A stretch of DNA of 64,000 nt, from NCBI GenBank assembly GCA_019359355.1, contig JAHHHM010000020.1, positions 62,001-126,000 on the forward strand, read 5' to 3'. The stretch comes from Microcoleus vaginatus WJT46-NPBG5. Its GTDB lineage: Bacteria > Cyanobacteriota > Cyanobacteriia > Cyanobacteriales > Oscillatoriaceae. Positions 62,992 through 64,000 of this stretch are shown piece after piece (position 1 is the first letter of the stretch; each line of letters opens with the position of its first letter). Under the pieces are notes generated by a model. That model ran no database searches. It was given only the letters and a program-made list of their open reading frames with translations, and was not told where the DNA came from. The position numbers were made by a program, and so were the translations under genes.

Positions 62992-64000
62992 CTAGATTAG
63001 AGCGAAATCACTTGCAGTAATTAAGTTAGATTGCAAGCCGGTTAGGGTGGCGAGAAGTTCATCACCGGCACTAATCAAAGTGGCATTAGTACCTGAAGTA
63101 ATCGTGAGGTTCTCGAAAGTTAAACCGGCACTTAAACCCAGCAAATCTTCCCCATCCGTAAAATCAGCAATCGTATCACTGCCGGCACCTTGTTTCAGGA
63201 CAAAGAGATCACTGCCGGCACCACCGATTAAGCTGTCATTCCCCAGATCCCCAGTGAGAATATCATCACCACTACCGCCAATAAGCGTGTCATCATCCTT
63301 ACCGCCACAGAGGATATCATCACCACTGCCACCATCTAAAGCATCTTTGCCTTGATTGCCATTAAGGTAATCATTACCCTCATCGCCATTTAAGCTATCA
63401 TCCCCCAAGTCTCCGCACAGAGCATCATTGTCATCGTTGCCAGAGACAGTGTCATGATCTTTGCCTCCATGCAGACTGTCATTGCCGGCACCCCCATCGA
63501 GGTTATCGCTGTCAGCATTACCAAAGAGCAAATCATTCCCCTCATTGCCGGCTAGGTTATCGCTTCCCATATCCCCGCAAACAATGTCATCCCCGATGTT
63601 GCCTGATAGGATATCCGAATCCTTACCGCCGTGGATGCTGTCATTACCTGCGCCGCCATCAAGGGTGTCATTTCCTTGGTTGCCATTGAGGTAGTCATCG
63701 CCATCACCGGCATTGAGGCTGTCATTGCCCAGGTTGCCAAACAGTTTATCTTGGCCGGCAGTTCCTAAAAGTGTGTCATTATCCTTGCCACCATAGAGAG
63801 TATCATCGCCGGCACTGCCGTCTAAGAAGTCATCTCCTTGATTGCCCAATAGCAAGTCATTGCCATCGCCACCAACAATACTGTCATTTCCCTGTTGGGC
63901 GCTGATGGCATCATCACCACTGGTGCCGGTGAGGGTATCATCACCCTCAGTACCAAAGGTTTGATCCTCCGAGGTGTTGACGAGATCGAAACTGCCGATG
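62992..64000 (-). CDS. RTX (hemolysin-type) calcium-binding repeat protein, 5' end missing
   Basis: At least 336 residues; the frame is open to the window edge, so the start lies outside. Almost all of it is glycine/aspartate nonapeptides of the GGxGxDxLx type (DGGAGNDSI, YGGKDNDTL, CGDLGDDSL). They fold as a calcium-filled beta-roll after secretion, usually by a type I system. A non-repeat C-terminal tail of about 70 residues (SDLFVLKQGAGSDTIADFTD to ITASDFALI) is shared with many cyanobacterial RTX proteins and probably carries the export signal. The nonapeptides form a 54-aa higher-order repeat. The protein type is clear, but substrate or surface role is not. Confidence 0.92.
   Translation of the reverse strand, partial: IGSFDLVNTSEDQTFGTEGDDTLTGTSGDDAISAQQGNDSIVGGDGNDLLLGNQGDDFLDGSAGDDTLYGGKDNDTLLGTAGQDKLFGNLGNDSLNAGDGDDYLNGNQGNDTLDGGAGNDSIHGGKDSDILSGNIGDDIVCGDMGSDNLAGNEGNDLLFGNADSDNLDGGAGNDSLHGGKDHDTVSGNDDNDALCGDLGDDSLNGDEGNDYLNGNQGKDALDGGSGDDILCGGKDDDTLIGGSGDDILTGDLGNDSLIGGAGSDLFVLKQGAGSDTIADFTDGEDLLGLSAGLTFENLTITSGTNATLISAGDELLATLTGLQSNLITASDFALI

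Overview
The window comes from a filamentous cyanobacterium. It carries hetR (multicellularity and differentiation regulator), light-dependent protochlorophyllide reductase, the flavodiiron pair Flv3/Flv1, a SigC-type sigma factor, a split pntAA1/pntAA2/pntB transhydrogenase, a Ycf46-like AAA protein, DUF2808, Uma2, and several short inverted repeats of the kind scattered through cyanobacterial genomes. hetR has a partner patX gene with a DIF1 box but no NtcA site that I can see, which suggests (inference) a non-heterocystous, Oscillatoriales-like strain. The palindrome GCCGGC is conspicuously frequent, and HIP1 (GCGATCGC) is also present.

Layout. (1) 1-17.8 kb, all minus strand: an exopolysaccharide/O-antigen cluster with a polyprenyl-phosphate sugar-1-phosphate transferase (cut by the window edge), two SDR epimerases, four glycosyltransferases, a Wzy-like polymerase, two methyltransferases, a DegT/DnrJ aminotransferase, two GNAT-type acyltransferases (one FemAB-like), a Gfo/Idh/MocA dehydrogenase, an AsnB-type amidotransferase and a Wzx-like flippase. 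The dehydrogenase, aminotransferase and acetyltransferase suggest an acylated amino sugar. (2) 18.1-23.4 kb: a zinc alcohol dehydrogenase, a Tat-exported parallel beta-helix protein and a divergent FAD oxidoreductase. (3) 23.5-25.3 kb: patX-hetR, the RGSGR peptide/regulator pair, followed by tRNA-Pro(CGG). (4) 25.7-33.3 kb: lipA, gpsA, sigC, a PG_binding repeat protein, an unannotated 58-aa membrane protein, an SH3 protein and a Ycf46-like ATPase. (5) 33.3-36.9 kb: the rpmH-rnpA-PH-yidC-jag-yceD cluster. (6) 37-42 kb: DUF2808 protein and the pnt operon. (7) 42-49 kb: small unknowns, a decayed TPR pseudogene, an SH3 protein, Uma2, a PutA-type proline/P5C dehydrogenase and POR. (8) 49.4-51.8 kb: cbiM-cbiQ-cbiO cobalt/nickel ECF transporter. 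(9) 52.4-57.1 kb: an iron locus with a two-domain multicopper oxidase, a helix-hairpin-helix lipoprotein, and two FTR1 permeases flanking a bacterioferritin-like gene. (10) 57.7-64 kb: a helical-repeat protein, the flv3-flv1 pair, and an RTX calcium-binding protein cut by the right edge.

The two most interesting units are patX-hetR, a minimal activator/inhibitor pair, and the iron locus. The iron locus looks like a bacterial analogue of the yeast Fet3-Ftr1 oxidase/permease pair with added lipoprotein and storage components.
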